A stretch of DNA of 64,000 bases from Atopsyche davidsoni (GCA_022113835.1 JAILWY010000009.1:6734001-6798000); one strand, 5' to 3'; shown: positions 26,881 to 38,596, counted from the stretch's first letter. A program made the numbers and translations. The notes: generated by a model not told the origin, from the letters alone.

Positions 26881-28499
26881 CAGTATTTGCTTAATCAAAA
26901 TGTCTTACCTTGCTGTTGAGATAAGCTTTCAGTTTCTTCTTATTATAAATTTTATTTATCTAGGCTGTCATTTAAGAGACAAGATTTTGTTTTAAAAAAC
27001 ATTTATAATTAATCAAGAAACCGATCCCTCTGTAATCTCTTTCGTAATAATTAATCAAGCTCTGATATTTCGACATATATTACAGAAATTCTCTTCAAAA
27101 GCTTTCATAAATATAATTACTTTCACTGAAGAAAATTAAATAAAAAACTGACACAGCTTAATATTAATTAATTACTTGAAAAAAAAAACTATTTATTATC
27201 AAATATTTTTTGACTATCTTATCTTCAATACTATGTATATTATACTCATAATCATTTATATATTTTTTAGTGTATAACCTTTTAGTTTAAATATAAAAAT
27301 TTTGAAACGAAAAGTATTAGAAAAACACATTTCACGCCTACACAATGCATAGCGCCTCGAAAACATGTGCTCTTGAAATGCTCGCAAATTGTATGCACAA
27401 GAAAGCATCAAATATTTACTGAGAACGCTTGTCCCTTGTAGCTCGCGCCGGCGCGGGTGGGGATGGGCGGGGACGAAGCCTTCGCACCGCTTTCCTAAAA
27501 GCCATTTCATTTGTGACAGTAAAAATAGAGATCCAAAAATACACCGAACTGAGAAAGCTACACACATGCTTTAAAATTGTTGAAGTATTAGGTGCAATAT
27601 GCAATACTCCGTTTGTAGCTGGAAGCATTTGTTTTCAAATATCACTCTTTTATCACTTTGTCGTTTGCAAGAAACGCTCTATTTATTCGCCTTATTTCTC
27701 ATTGTAAAGGAGACAGCCTTGGGAGTCTTGTTATGCTGGCGGTGTGCCAGGGCAGAGATGAAAGGGTCGGGCGTCTATGAGGTGGAGCGACCAGTTCAAA
27801 GAAGTGACAAGAATCAGCTTTACAGAGGTGAATAGAACGGTAGTTCTAGAAAAAAATCATAAGATATGACGTGAGAAAAAAAGGTATTAATTACGACAAA
27901 TAATTTGTCTAAATTAATTCATAAATAATATTCGCTAATAATTGAAGTACAACGCTACGTTGTCGATTGCAATTTGTCCATTTCTGGATGAGCGCCTTCC
28001 CCTGACGTCCCCTCCAGTTTCCTACCAGTCTATTTCAATTAAACTTGATGGTTTCATCAACACATTTAGCCTTGGGGTATTTTCCAGGCATCTTATATCA
28101 CAGCTACCAAAGCAAACATTCTCAGCGGTCCATCCGCAATGTATTATCATTTCTTTTTTACAATTACCATTTTTACATCCTGATACTTAAGTCGTAAGCC
28201 TGATAGCAGAAACATATAAATTCCTTGGCTCGAAACATGCATATTTTATACTTTTAATAAAATTTTGAACTTTTTGCGGCTTACCTAGCAGGAGCTAGAT
28301 ACCATAGCTGCCGCTCGGCCTTTGATAACTCACCACTTTTGGAACACAAAACTTCTCATCGAGTAACTTTCGCCGACGAGTATTAAACATAGAGTTCTTT
28401 TATGTTTATTTAAATACACGCGACGTCTTATCTATGGCGCATAAGCTATTTCTAAAGAAACTCTACTTAAATAAACATTAAATAAATAACCAATTTTCT

Positions 28500-28820
28500 A
28501 ATTATCATATATGACTTCCCTCGTGGTTGTAGGCACGCCAGGCACCTGGGAAACTAAGTAAAGCATCACGACAGCATTTGCCTATCTTCTTGTTCGGGCT
28601 GGGTATATTTGTGTCTAAGGTTATATAACGGCGTGTCCTTGTAAGTGCAGAAAGCTCTCTGGGCCTAAACGATGGAATCAATTAGGCGCGCGCCCGGGCC
28701 GAGTGGCCGGGCAGGTCGTGGGGCGGCCTCGCCCTCGGAGAGCCCCGCACTTTTTGTTTTGGGTCACGTACGTTACTTTATGAGCGCTTGTTCTTGGCGT
28801 GTATTCTAATGTATGCCGCC
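28500..28820. other. GC island
   Basis: Highly GC-rich around GGCGCGCGCCCGGGCCGAGT, followed by CACGTACGTTACTTTATGAG. No open frame continues across it. It lies just upstream of the inverted-repeat element at 28931. Smaller islands lie at 27420-27500 and 27960-28150. Confidence 0.3.
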
Positions 28821-28930
28821 GTTAACGACATTTACCAAAAAAACTATTTATTTTATCATTATATAAAAAACGTTCATCATTTTTTTATTTTATATATATT
28901 ATAGGGTGTAAAGTAACATTTTGATTTATT

Positions 28931-29454
28931 GGAGTGGATTTTTTAATGGAACTGGTATTTATTTTGTAAAACCAAATGGTTTTGGAGACAACGTTAATTT
29001 CACTTGTAGCGAGAGCTCTTTCACCGAGCATCATCGTGACTTGTGTAGGATTTGAACCTACATCTCTTAGCTTACACATTGGTTTGTATGTAGATTATGA
29101 TTGTTAAAAATTATCGATTAACAAGGGTCAGTACACCGGCCATGTAAGCTTGGGGATGCGATGATATTTTTCTGAGAGTTTCTTTGAATAATTTTCAATA
29201 TGTGAAGAAATATTCCTAATCATATTTGTAAGTAAAATAAGCCTGTAAAGGTAATTAAAACGCAATAAATTCGTATCAAATGTAATGTAGTATAATCTAT
29301 GATTTCTGTTGAATTTGTTATGTATAAGCTCGCTTTTTTTCTGTATAGACTAAGTCTTGAAAATGCCGTGTTCGGCGAAAGAGCTCTCGCTACAAGTGAA
29401 ATTAACGTAATCTCCAAAACCATTTGGCTTTATTTTATTATATAAGGAGTGGAT
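28931..29454. mobile_element. TIR-bounded element with possible 9-bp duplication
   Basis: Arms at 28972-29028 and 29371-29427 are inverted copies of each other, sharing CCAAATGGTTTTGGAGA, ACGTTAATTTCACTTGTAGC and GAGAGCTCTTTC. The 9-mer GGAGTGGAT occurs in direct orientation just outside both arms (28931-28939 and 29446-29454), which could be a target duplication of the Mutator-like size. The outermost 30 bp of the two sides match poorly, so boundaries are approximate. Confidence 0.55.
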
Positions 29455-29790
29455 ATATTGGAGATATTGCTTATCGTTTGTCTAGTGCACATGAAAGAGA
29501 TTTTAATTATTGTATTTTTATACATGTCTATTTTGTGGATTGAACGTCAATCAAGTGCGTTTTAATTACCTCTACAGGCTTTTATTACTTACTAATATGA
29601 TTAGGCATAATTTTTCACATATTGAAAATGATTCAAAGAAACTCTCAGAAAAATATCATCGCATCTCCAAGCTTACATGGCCGGTGTACTGACCCTTGTT
29701 AATCGAGAATTTTGAACAATCATAATCAACACACAAACCGATGTGTAAGCTAAGAGATGTAGGTTCAAATCCTTCACAAGTCACGATGAT
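29030..29790. repeat. Long inverted repeat, two 234-bp arms
   Basis: The segment 29030-29263 reappears inverted at 29557-29790, with about 293 bp between. Shared landmarks include AGTACACCGGCCATGTAAGC, TTTCTGAGAGTTTCTTTGAA, and GGTTCAAATCC near the outer end of each arm. It overlaps the TIR element above, so one copy of a repeat family lies inverted next to another. A transcript of this DNA would fold into a long double strand. Confidence 0.85.
29045..29061 (-). repeat. tRNA-like T-arm inside the inverted repeat (SINE-type signal)
   Basis: On the minus strand GTAGG-TTCAAAT-CCTAC forms a perfect 5-bp stem with a 7-base loop and matches the pol III B box (GGTTCAAATCC). No matching acceptor stem or clear A box is found upstream, so this is not a tRNA gene; it looks like the tRNA-derived head of a SINE. 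The partner copy near 29763-29779 on the plus strand has lost the stem pairing. Confidence 0.5.
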
Positions 29791-30109
29791 ATTTTTCAAT
29801 ATGTAAAAAAATATGTCTAATCATATTAGTAAATTGTATTTTAGTCATACATTATCATTAAAAAAAATAGTACGTACACAAATGGTTGTATTTTTTTTCC
29901 CGAAAATAGCTAAATTTGTATGTGGAGTTAATATAATAAGTAATTTGAATGGGTGATTAAAAAAAATACTTTATCCTCAGTATGGGTGTGCTTTATGTAT
30001 ATGATAGTTGAAAAGCTTTGTTATCTTTAATAATGCATAAAAAACAAAGGAATTTACTCCACTCCCAGGGTATAACGTTTCGTTCTACTAAATTACCACA
30101 ATCACAAGC

Positions 30110-30320
30110 ATAAATAATCCGCACTTAATCCCGCCACGGTGATAAGTTTTTCCGTGGCTGACGCGTCACACGAGACGCCTCCGTGGGTTTCGGTGTTGGC
30201 GGCCACGAAGCACGCCGCGGCCGCGATAAGCCCACCGCGCACAATCTATTTCGTCACATTAAACCCAACCGCCTACCTTACAATACAGCACTGCACCCTG
30301 CCCAACTAGTAGAACTACAC
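30110..30320. other. GC island
   Basis: Unique, with GCTGACGCGTCACACGAGAC and CACGCCGCGGCCGCGATAAG. TGACGCGTCA is a perfect palindrome resembling a bZIP site. Further islands follow at 31015-31260 and 31755-31850 (the latter with CCCACGTGTC and GGCACGTGTA, two CACGTG E-boxes). Confidence 0.3.
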
Positions 30321-31107
30321 CAATTATCCACTAAATTATGAATATAATATTTACAATAATAAAATATATAGTAATCAATATTCTATTGTACGGATAGTTT
30401 CACCATTGCAACGATGAACACAAAGTGTCAAACGTGTAAAAGTTTTACGTAGTATTTTCTATAAAAATCTTTATTGTTTATATTATATTTATATTTTTAT
30501 TAAATAAACGGTGTTGTTGGTTTCATTTTAGTTTTAAATACGTATTATCAATATTTTTGAAACATGAATTAAATCAAGCGATGAAAAAAATATTTGATTA
30601 GCATACAAGCATTATTTGTAATAAATCATTAAAAAATAGATTTTCTGGTCATGTTTTTTTTCATTGGTGACACAACTCAATACAAATTTAAATTAACAGT
30701 TTTAAAAAAAAAGTTTTAAAGGCGAGCCACAGTTTTTATTGCATGCTTAAAGCCGAAGAGTTATATTTCATTTTCAGAATTATAAAGCAAATGAGTGCTC
30801 TGGGTGACGCAATACTAGCATAAAGTTTAACATCTCAGGGTTTTTTTTTTATATTCAGCATGTTTTTCTTTTTAATTAAAATCCTCTTTTGGGCAATGAG
30901 TTCAATAGGCCTAGTTTTTGTGACTACCCTACGCATTGTAAAACATTTATAGTACAAATGTATGGTATAACTATTCTGTTATTATATAACCTTTGTCAAG
31001 CAAAGTGATTTCAATGATAGCCCGCCGTGTGGCAGTGCAGCGCCTCGCTAGCAGAGGGCGAGGCAATCATAAAAGGTTATTGTAAATGCAATTTCCCGGC
31101 TAGGCAC

Positions 31108-31146
31108 GCCACTGCCACCGCCACCGCCACCGCCACCGCCACCGCC
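31108..31146. repeat. (GCCACC)n microsatellite
   Basis: About six hexamer copies of GCCACC within a GC-rich island (31015-31260). No open frame of interest runs through it. Confidence 0.9.
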
Positions 31147-31849
31147 CCTCACCTGCCTAGTGACTTCTGGGGAAATTGTCGACATTTAAGGAAACTGTAA
31201 AGTATTAATGTTGAGTTTGTCTGCGTGGCCAGCCGAGCGAACCCCGGCCGTTTAAATTGGTGAAACGTGACTCAAGTGTATATTCTTTAAATAATATTAT
31301 AGTTCGAAAAGGAGATTAAGTTAATTATTACGATTAAAGTCTCAAAGCTTTTTTCATAAGCTTTGAGTTACATCGGAAAATATATTTTTATAACCTCACC
31401 TCGAAAATGGGTTGTTGCTTGATAAGTTATGACCGTTGGAAGTGAAATCGACTACGAAAACATTTTAGAACTGAATTCATCAAATATATATTGTTAAAGC
31501 TTTTACTTCTTAAACTGTTTACTGGTAATATATATTTAAAAAGCGGAAGTCTTATTGAATAACTGATTGATTAATTAACTATTAATAAAAATGTCGCTAT
31601 TTGCATTTAAGAAAGAGTGACTATGACTGCTAAAAAAGAAAAAAAAATGTTCCCAAAAAATGCCAAAAAATTATTATAATAGTAAATAGATTATTAACGT
31701 TTAAATCATTCTTAAAATAAATATTGAACCAAGGTTAAATATTTATTATGAACTTTGATTCAATGCCGCGGGGCGGAGGCGGGGGACGGAAGCCCTGCCC
31801 TGGCCCACGTGTCTGCGAGGCACGTGTACCATTTTACGGTCTATGAATG

Positions 31850-32986
31850 CTTTAATGATCAAAGTCTTCTGGTAAAAGGATAACCGCAAAGCGACATATT
31901 TTGGTGTTTTTTTGTTTTTTTTTTGTTTTCAATATTTACTAAAATATTGCAGATTGTTGAATAGAAACCCTTGATATCGTATTCGTTGCTTTATATCTCC
32001 ATATAATAATATATATTTTGAGATATTATGAGGTGGATTATACTAAAAGTGATCGAAATAATTCATAAACTGCAAAAATACAAACAAGTTCATTTGAGAA
32101 ATTCTACTCATTTTTGTATTTTTTATTTAATTTTCTTAATTCTACTAAGCGATAATCTGACCGAATAACGAATTCATGAAAAAGTTAATTAAAGCGAATG
32201 CTCTCGGGCATTATGAGGACTTTCCGCTACAAAGTTTGCGACTTTAATCATCGACATTTTTAATTGGTTTAATTATGAAAGATGGCGAAAGTTAAGATCT
32301 GTGGAAATGTTTAAAATTACGACTCGTTACGCTTACCCTTCGCGAAGTCAACTTATGGTTGCTCTGCCTACTTTCTCTCTCTTGGAGTATTTCAAGATTT
32401 TAGTTGAAGGATTTTCACGATAAAATAAAGTAAAATTTTGAGAATGTCAGATTCCAACAAATTTACTCGTTTGCTTCAAGTACCTATGATAAATGTCTCA
32501 TTCTTTTATCATCCATTTTCTGAATTTATAATGCTCTTTAAGGGAAATCTAACCCGCTTAAATATGGTTGAAAAACACCATGCAACGAAATTATAATAAA
32601 AAAAAATGATAACTGCTCTCTGAAATATTCTCGCAAAAATTAAATATTTTTAGATCCAAAAATTACTGCGGAAACCTCGGGCGAGTTCCATCGTTTCACT
32701 CGTCAAGCGGAAAATGGACAGTTTACTCAGAAAATCGTAGATCATTCGGATGAATAAATTAAATGAAAAGTCGCTTTCATAACTCATCACAAATTTATAA
32801 TCTGCCAAAGCTTGTCTCGGACTAGTTTAAAATGTATGAAATTTGATGCATAATTTATCTTCACTCAACGAAAATTATTTGGTTTATGCGTGTTTACGAT
32901 CCTGGATGCTCTGGAGACTTCGAGAAAATGATGTTTTGTAGTAGACATTTGATATGTATAAATAATTCTGTTTTTTTTTGTTACAG
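31850..32986. other. AT-rich interval before the CUB-gene leader exon
   Basis: No open frame, repeat or GC island was seen in this 1.1 kb. If transcription starts upstream, this is the 3' part of a 5' UTR intron; the polypyrimidine tract at 32971-32986 supports that. Confidence 0.4.
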
Positions 32987-33182
32987 ACTCAAAACGCCAA
33001 GAACGAAATCAAGAAAAAAATTAGTTTTGTGATATTTTTAAAAGTGAGCTACTAACACTGCTTTAGTAATATTAAAATGAACAGTGCGAATAGACTATAA
33101 AGCAGTGAAAAATTGTTTTGATTTTGTAGTGCATTTTAGTGTGGTAAATGTACTAGGTGTGAGTGGTATCGGGTGGTGCGGA

Positions 33183-33212
33183 GGGTGTTGAGGGTGTTGA
33201 GGGTGTTGAGGG
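33183..33212 (+). repeat. 9-bp GGGTGTTGA repeat in the 5' leader
   Basis: Four GGG tracts spaced by TGTTGA lie 46-75 bp upstream of the start codon. The spacing (GGG plus six-base loops) fits an intramolecular G-quadruplex in the mRNA leader. The repeat also supplies the TGA that closes the main frame upstream. Confidence 0.75.
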
Positions 33213-33237
33213 TGCGGAGGGGGCGGACGGGGGCGAC

Positions 33238-33249
33238 ATGCGGCAGTAG
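33238..33249 (+). promoter_or_regulatory. Minimal upstream ORF (Met-Arg-Gln-stop)
   Basis: ATG CGG CAG TAG lies nine bases before the main ATG and in another frame. Its initiation context (GCGAC ATG C) has G at -3 if counted from the A, so it may be used. Reinitiation nine bases later would be inefficient, so it could lower translation of the CUB protein. Confidence 0.5.
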
Positions 33250-33257
33250 GGCTTGCC

Positions 33258-33351
33258 ATGCGCCGCGCCGTGCTGCTGCTCTGGTCTCTGGGCGCTCTTG
33301 GCCTCGCCTCCGCGCAAGTCGCCTGGACGCCCATCTACGTCGATGGCAGCA
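33258..33351 (+). CDS. CUB-domain secreted/membrane protein, coding exon 1 (signal peptide)
   Basis: This exon encodes residues 1-31 plus the first base of codon 32. The ATG is the first in frame after a stop at 33207 and has G at -3 (GCC ATG C), a good initiation context. Residues 1-19 form a classic signal peptide: two arginines, a leucine-rich core, and a likely cleavage after Ala-Ser-Ala, leaving a mature protein that starts near Gln20. The exon ends in a canonical donor (A|GTGAGT at 33351/33352). Its phase (one base of codon 32) matches the acceptor of the exon at 38597 exactly. GC content is far above the flanking introns. The product therefore enters the secretory pathway. I do not recognise the orthologue, so no symbol is given. 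Confidence 0.85.
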
Positions 33352-33424
33352 GTGAGTACTCTCATTTCAATTAATCAATATTTTTGACCGAGTATTCCAT
33401 TTAAATATTTTAAATTAAATACTT

Positions 33425-33531
33425 GAGTGATTTTTCTACGTGTTAATTTTTAATGGTGACCGGTTTCGACAATTTTTGCATATATGGCAAAACCGGTCAC
33501 CAATAAAAATTAACATGTGGAAAAATCACTC
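33425..33531. repeat. Inverted repeat, 42-bp arms, dispersed-repeat copy B
   Basis: Arms 33425-33466 and 33490-33531 match at 39 of 42 positions, separated by 23 bp. Both arms begin GAGTGATTTTTC and meet at GGTGACCGGTTT. They are two head-to-head ends of the dispersed repeat family also seen at 3451 and 38391. The hairpin sits just inside intron 1. Confidence 0.9.
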
Positions 33532-36500
33532 ATTTCCGCTAAATTTACAAATATCTATGTTATTTTATCAATTTGCCGATTAAATATTATTTAAATTTTT
33601 TGCGTTACAATGGTGCTGATCAATAAAAACAAATATTTAAAAAATATATATTATTTTTTCATCATATCTGAATCTTACATAACTATTTTGATTTTTTGCA
33701 ACTAATATAGTATATTGTATGTAAGTTTGTATCGAGCAGATAGATCATAAATTTAGTTTCTAGATTTCTACATTTTTCGATTGGTTCCAACAATCTGTTT
33801 TTTTTCGTATTTTTTTCTTTGAGTGGTTTAGGTACTTATCCGTATTCAGATTCAAAGGCAAAGCCCATAAATCATAGAAACGCGACATGCAATAAGGAAT
33901 AAGATATCTCTGATCTCAATAAAATACAGGATAGGAAAAATAAAAAGTAGTTGTAGACACAGAGCGCATAAAAAGCACATTCAATATGAAACATGGAGTC
34001 GTCCAATGACCATTACATTTACTTTCATTTTTATTTTATACGGCTACAAGCTACTTACACTCGCTAGGCTGCTGAGTCTACGAAGAGAAAAGCCTATTAT
34101 AAATAAAGAATAAATACAGAAGAATCGCTTTCGGAAAACATCATAATATGAAACAATTCTCATCATTATTGACTGATATTTAACAACGCTGTTTATATTG
34201 CTTCAATATCTGTAACAAAGTTTTTATAATTTATATAAAAAACCACTAAACGTCATATTGAACACTGTTATTATTTTTAATTGCTACTACTAGCTCAAGT
34301 TTAAAACTTGTGTCCTCAAAAACACTCTGCATTAAACTAGAAACATCTAGATGCGAACTTCGGTAGACTGGTAAGAACTTATAAGATCATATAAGAACAC
34401 TGAAATCTTTTTATATACTTTCAAAGTTACCTTGAAATAAATGTTTATTTTATTTTGGGTTAGCCTTATACGTATAATTTTGCATTATATTAGAGCCAGA
34501 CTAATGTATAATTTAATATTTAATCCAACGTACGTTTAGCTGATTCAGTAGTAGGTGTACCAACAAGCTTTGCCTGGGGGAGGAGAAGGTCCTAAACTCT
34601 CCATCAAGGTCGACCGACCCTTGGCATCTTCAGCCCCTTTCCTAGTCTGTACCTTGGACTTTACTATGATTTAATGCCATTATCAACTACCTAAAATTAC
34701 CTCTGACAAAGAAAGAGGTTCAGATAAGTAAATTACGGTTAGTGACCGAGAAAGCGGACATATATTAAATTTATGTCTTCACATTCCTGACCGTTAACTT
34801 TATCTACATATAGTAACGTCTCAATTAAAAACGTCTGAATTAAAGTTTAAATTAACACGAACACAAAATTTTTCATATAATTACATTAAAGCGTCATACA
34901 AACTCTTTTTTTTCGATATTTTACCCTGTTTTTTTAAATTATTACTAAGCCACTTGGGTCTTCTTCGTGACCAAAAAAATAGTAATAATGGATAGGAAAA
35001 AAGTATATTCATTGCAACTAATCAGTATACTCTTAATTATAGTAATAAATGTTTTATGAACAAAATTCGTTAATTCGTCTATTGTATTTTATGAAAATAA
35101 TTTGAAAAGCATATGAAAGAACATCTCTCAAATACAATTATTTTATTTAAAGAATATTAAAGTTTGTAACATATATCATAAAAATAATCTATAATATAAA
35201 AATAAAAAGAAGTTATATAGAATATTAATTAATTTCCGTAAAATAGTTTCTATTGATACAGGTCGGTTGTATTTGCACATTAATTATGTTACAATAATTT
35301 GTATTATTATATTACGGAGATGGTTATTATGTTATATTATACACAATATAGTGTGTAGTTCATTTAGAGTAGGTTTATCCGTCTGTTATGAAGGGGTGAT
35401 ATTAATTGAATTCTATATATAGAATAACGTTTTGTATTTTTATTAAGAAACTTATTCCTTAAAAATAAACTCAAATAGCTACAATTTAGCACTTCTCCCA
35501 CCGTTTGAGTAATTTTTTTTAAATATTTATTTTTTCACAAAAGCACTGTTCTCTTAATTTACCGCACTTGTTAAGAAAACGTGTATTGCGTCATTATTGA
35601 ACAGTTTGACGAGAACGTATACACAAGTACATTAATCTGAGCTAGGAGATATAAATAATATATAATTAAAAATATTGATAAATTGATTGAATAAACTTCT
35701 TAAAAAGAACCATAATTTACGTAACATTTATAACTAACAAACAGACAAATCTTACATACTAATTTATCAATAGAAAATATATATATATAGGAATCCATTA
35801 AATTGATAATATTATATCATAGGTCGTCATTGATTTCATTTTATTTATCATTTGTATCATAGGCACAATCCTCAATAAGATTATGCCTTCCAGATTCACT
35901 GGCGCACATTTTTATTCTTGATTACCCACGAATCGTCAACTTCATGTCATTTCGTTTCGGAAGGAATGTATAAATAAAATAACCTTATTTGAAATTACAC
36001 GGGAAGACGAATTAAATATTATATAGTCCGCAAAATACGTAACATGTCTTCATTTTTACATTTAAAATATATTGTAGATAAAAACTGAGTAAGATAAAAA
36101 ATATGTTTAAAAATTATTGACCGTCAAACAACATTCATATAGATTATAAACTATGCTTCTTATATAAACTAAGAAACGGTTTTTTTTTTTTAATTATTCT
36201 GTTGGTAATATTGACTTTTACTTGCGCCATTTTACTTACTTTACTTGAGGACCGCATATCCACAACTTTGCTTATTACCAGTAATTTTTAGAGATTATCA
36301 TTTCTGTAGTTACTTTTTGCGTTAAGAGTTAGTTTTTCATGTAACAACAATACAATTTCTTAGATTTAATAAAATGCAAAATCAATTTTACACCAATTAC
36401 GCGCATATATACAATTTATCAAAACAACGAATCTGCTTCGATCGATACAAGGTTTGTGGTTTTTATTACCATTTAAGAATAACTAGAAATGCAAGCACGA

Positions 36501-38100
36501 TCGGATTCAGTATAATGTGGGATTTTCTTTTGTACGGTTTGTGCATACTAAGAAGGATGCTCCTTCCATAAAATATACAATATTGTGAAATGCGTTGAAA
36601 TGCCATTTTTTACGTATTATGGTTCTATTGTATTCTGCCTATTTGGGTAACTCTCAAGTACATCCATCAAACCAGAATGATTTATTACACAGTAAAATAT
36701 TTCAATATTCTACGAAAAAATACCATTAGCGAATATGCTCACCCTCTCAGTATTACTTAAAAAATGTGTTGACAGACTGATATAAATTCATACTATCGTT
36801 CATAATCATGATGTTATTAAATCGGATATTTTGTATAAACCCAACTAACATAATTTTTTTTATTTCTATCAAAAAATCGGATATTCTGCAAATTAATTCC
36901 AAAAAAAACTTACATTTTGATGAATTGAAAAAGATCAGCCAGTCTGCGAAAACGCCAACCATGAAAGTCACAGGACACCAATTGAACACAACACATCACT
37001 TACTTCACTCACCACTTTTTAAAATATCTGATAATCAAAATTCTGCGCATATTTAATGGAATTTTATAAGAGGTGTGCAAACGTTATCCGTAAATATAAA
37101 ATTGAAATTCTTCCTTATTAATTCCAGGTATTAACGGAATACCAATATGCTTAAGTTTAATTAACATTTTAAACAGAATAATGAAAACCGAGATGCCATA
37201 AGGTGATTATATTTTAACGACGATGGCAGATATGTTCCCTGTTCTCTATTAAATATTTTACATTATACCAGGGCCTGTCTTCTCGTTCCAGACATCCGGA
37301 ATAGAAGTTCCTGAATGTAAACAGAAGTGTTCAATTATATTTCAAGTTCATTAATAATTAAAATGAATTATCAAACCAGCTATTTACCACACAAATTCTG
37401 ACAGCAACCTAAATAACCTGTCAAAATAAAGTATAGAAAGTTAAGTTAATTGTTATATCATAGGCAAAAATTATTAATTTGATACAAAAAAGTGCATGTT
37501 TCAAACGGAACAATATAGCGTAAAATAATTAAATCACTGTCCGCATTTTTGAATCAAGATTCGGAAGTAGTATTTTATTATTGCTGTACTTATTGACAAG
37601 AATTCAAATCTAATGCCGCAAATGTTTTACTAACAAAACACCTTTGTACGTTCACACATCACAAAAATCACTTAGAAATGTTGAGACGAAATAATAAAGA
37701 AGAACACGACATAATTTCCTACGCAAAACAGAAACACACTTGAGTTACGATCCAACGATGCGGTACAAACACGACTACTAAATTTTCAGTGACAATAAAT
37801 AAAATAAATGTTACAAATACATGCTAATGTGTTGCCACACTAATAACGTATTTATTTTCAACGATATTCATGTATTTAACATATTTATGGTTTAAAATAA
37901 ATTGTCAGATTGCAATACAACGAATTAATTTTTTAATGGAAATATTAAATTATGTGAAGAGAAAAAAAATATTATTTGAAATATCGACTTTCTTTAGTAG
38001 GTTAGTAGTAACGCTTCGCTCTACTCAGGATAAAACTCTGTTTAGGCTCTTTCTCTGCCAAGCTGTACTGGTACTTTTTATCTTTTAATGTATTAATATT

Positions 38101-38383
38101 TTGGTACTTGTTTTTTATCCGAACACCAAATTTTTTTAATGTACATGTACTCGCAGAGATAAGAATCTATCATATGACGATGAGTCCCGTTGTGGCGTTT
38201 ATTTCGTTCCTTTGCAGATTTCCATGACCGCTCGATTCGTTGGGTTAGGTTAGGTTAGGTTAGGTAAAGAGACGCCCCCGTAGCCTAGAGCAATAACCAC
38301 TTGGTACCTAGGTACGGGGGACAAAAAAAAAAGGTTAGGTTAGGTACAAGTTTTTTGGTGGTCGGATAAAAAACAAGTACCAA
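38101..38383. mobile_element. 283-bp TIR element carrying TTAGG repeats
   Basis: The left end TTGGTACTTGTTTTTTATCC (38101 onward) is repeated inverted at the right end, finishing at 38383; the inverted ends match over 29 bp with one mismatch. TATT flanks both sides (38097-38100 and 38384-38387) as a possible 4-bp duplication. There is no coding capacity, so it is a MITE. Inside are two TTAGG tracts (38243-38265 and 38333-38345) and a hairpin between them built on CCCCCGTA and TACGGGGG. Confidence 0.75.
38243..38265 (+). repeat. Interstitial (TTAGG)n tract
   Basis: Four tandem TTAGG units, the common insect telomere repeat, lie inside the MITE at 38101-38383, with a second two-unit tract at 38333-38345. 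Their position inside a mobile element argues against a former chromosome end. Confidence 0.9.
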
Positions 38384-38390
38384 TATTTTT

Positions 38391-38475
38391 GAGTAAAATA
38401 CTTGAGTGATTTTCAACATGTTCGTTTTTATTTGTGACCGGTTTCCCCAACCCTTCACGTTGGCATTATCAAACA
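38391..38475. repeat. Dispersed repeat copy C (CCGGTTTC family)
   Basis: AAAATACTTGAGTGATTTTC, GTGACCGGTTTCCCC and GGCATTATCAAAC align with the copy at 3451-3540 in the same order. It abuts the MITE at 38101-38383 and ends about 120 bp before exon 2. A further inverted CCAAGTACTCTCTG at 38511-38524 matches a GAGAGTACTTGG found near 3432. Confidence 0.75.
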
Positions 38476-38596
38476 GAGTTTATAGAGAGAAAATATTGAA
38501 ATGGAATTCCACCAAGTACTCTCTGTCAAAAAGTATTGAATTTCTCTTAATGTATTGAATAACCCATGCTATAGCCCCTGTTCTCCATGCTCCCAG

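Larger units (their letters stand above)
32987..33257 (+). other. 5' untranslated region and start of the CUB-gene first coding exon
   Basis: A pyrimidine-rich tract ending in TTACAG at 32981-32986 looks like a splice acceptor, so a leader exon probably begins at 32987, with further 5' exons upstream; alternatively transcription starts nearby. The main frame has a TGA stop at 33207-33209 and then no ATG before 33258, so the region is leader and not coding. It contains a 9-bp repeat of the GGGTGTTGA type at 33183-33212 and a minimal upstream ORF (ATG CGG CAG TAG, 33238-33249). No TATA box can be assigned with confidence. The leader becomes G-rich towards the start codon, unlike the surrounding AT-rich DNA. 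Confidence 0.5.
33352..38596 (+). other. Intron 1 of the CUB gene
   Basis: The intron runs from GTGAGT to CTCCCAG, 5245 bp and AT-rich. It opens with a near-perfect inverted repeat (33425-33531) only 73 bp inside the donor. The central part (33600-37900) holds no open frame of interest, no GC island and no recognisable element beyond simple AT-rich sequence. The 3' end holds a 283-bp TIR element with TTAGG repeats and a copy of the CCGGTCAC-type dispersed repeat, both within 500 bp of exon 2. Confidence 0.8.

Noticed and set aside
29045..29115. tRNA gene on the minus strand
   Set aside because: Only the T-arm/B box is present; no complementary acceptor stem, D-arm or anticodon arm could be built upstream.
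38243..38265. Relic of a chromosome end (telomere fusion)
   Set aside because: The TTAGG units lie inside a TIR-bounded element with flanking TATT, a simpler explanation.
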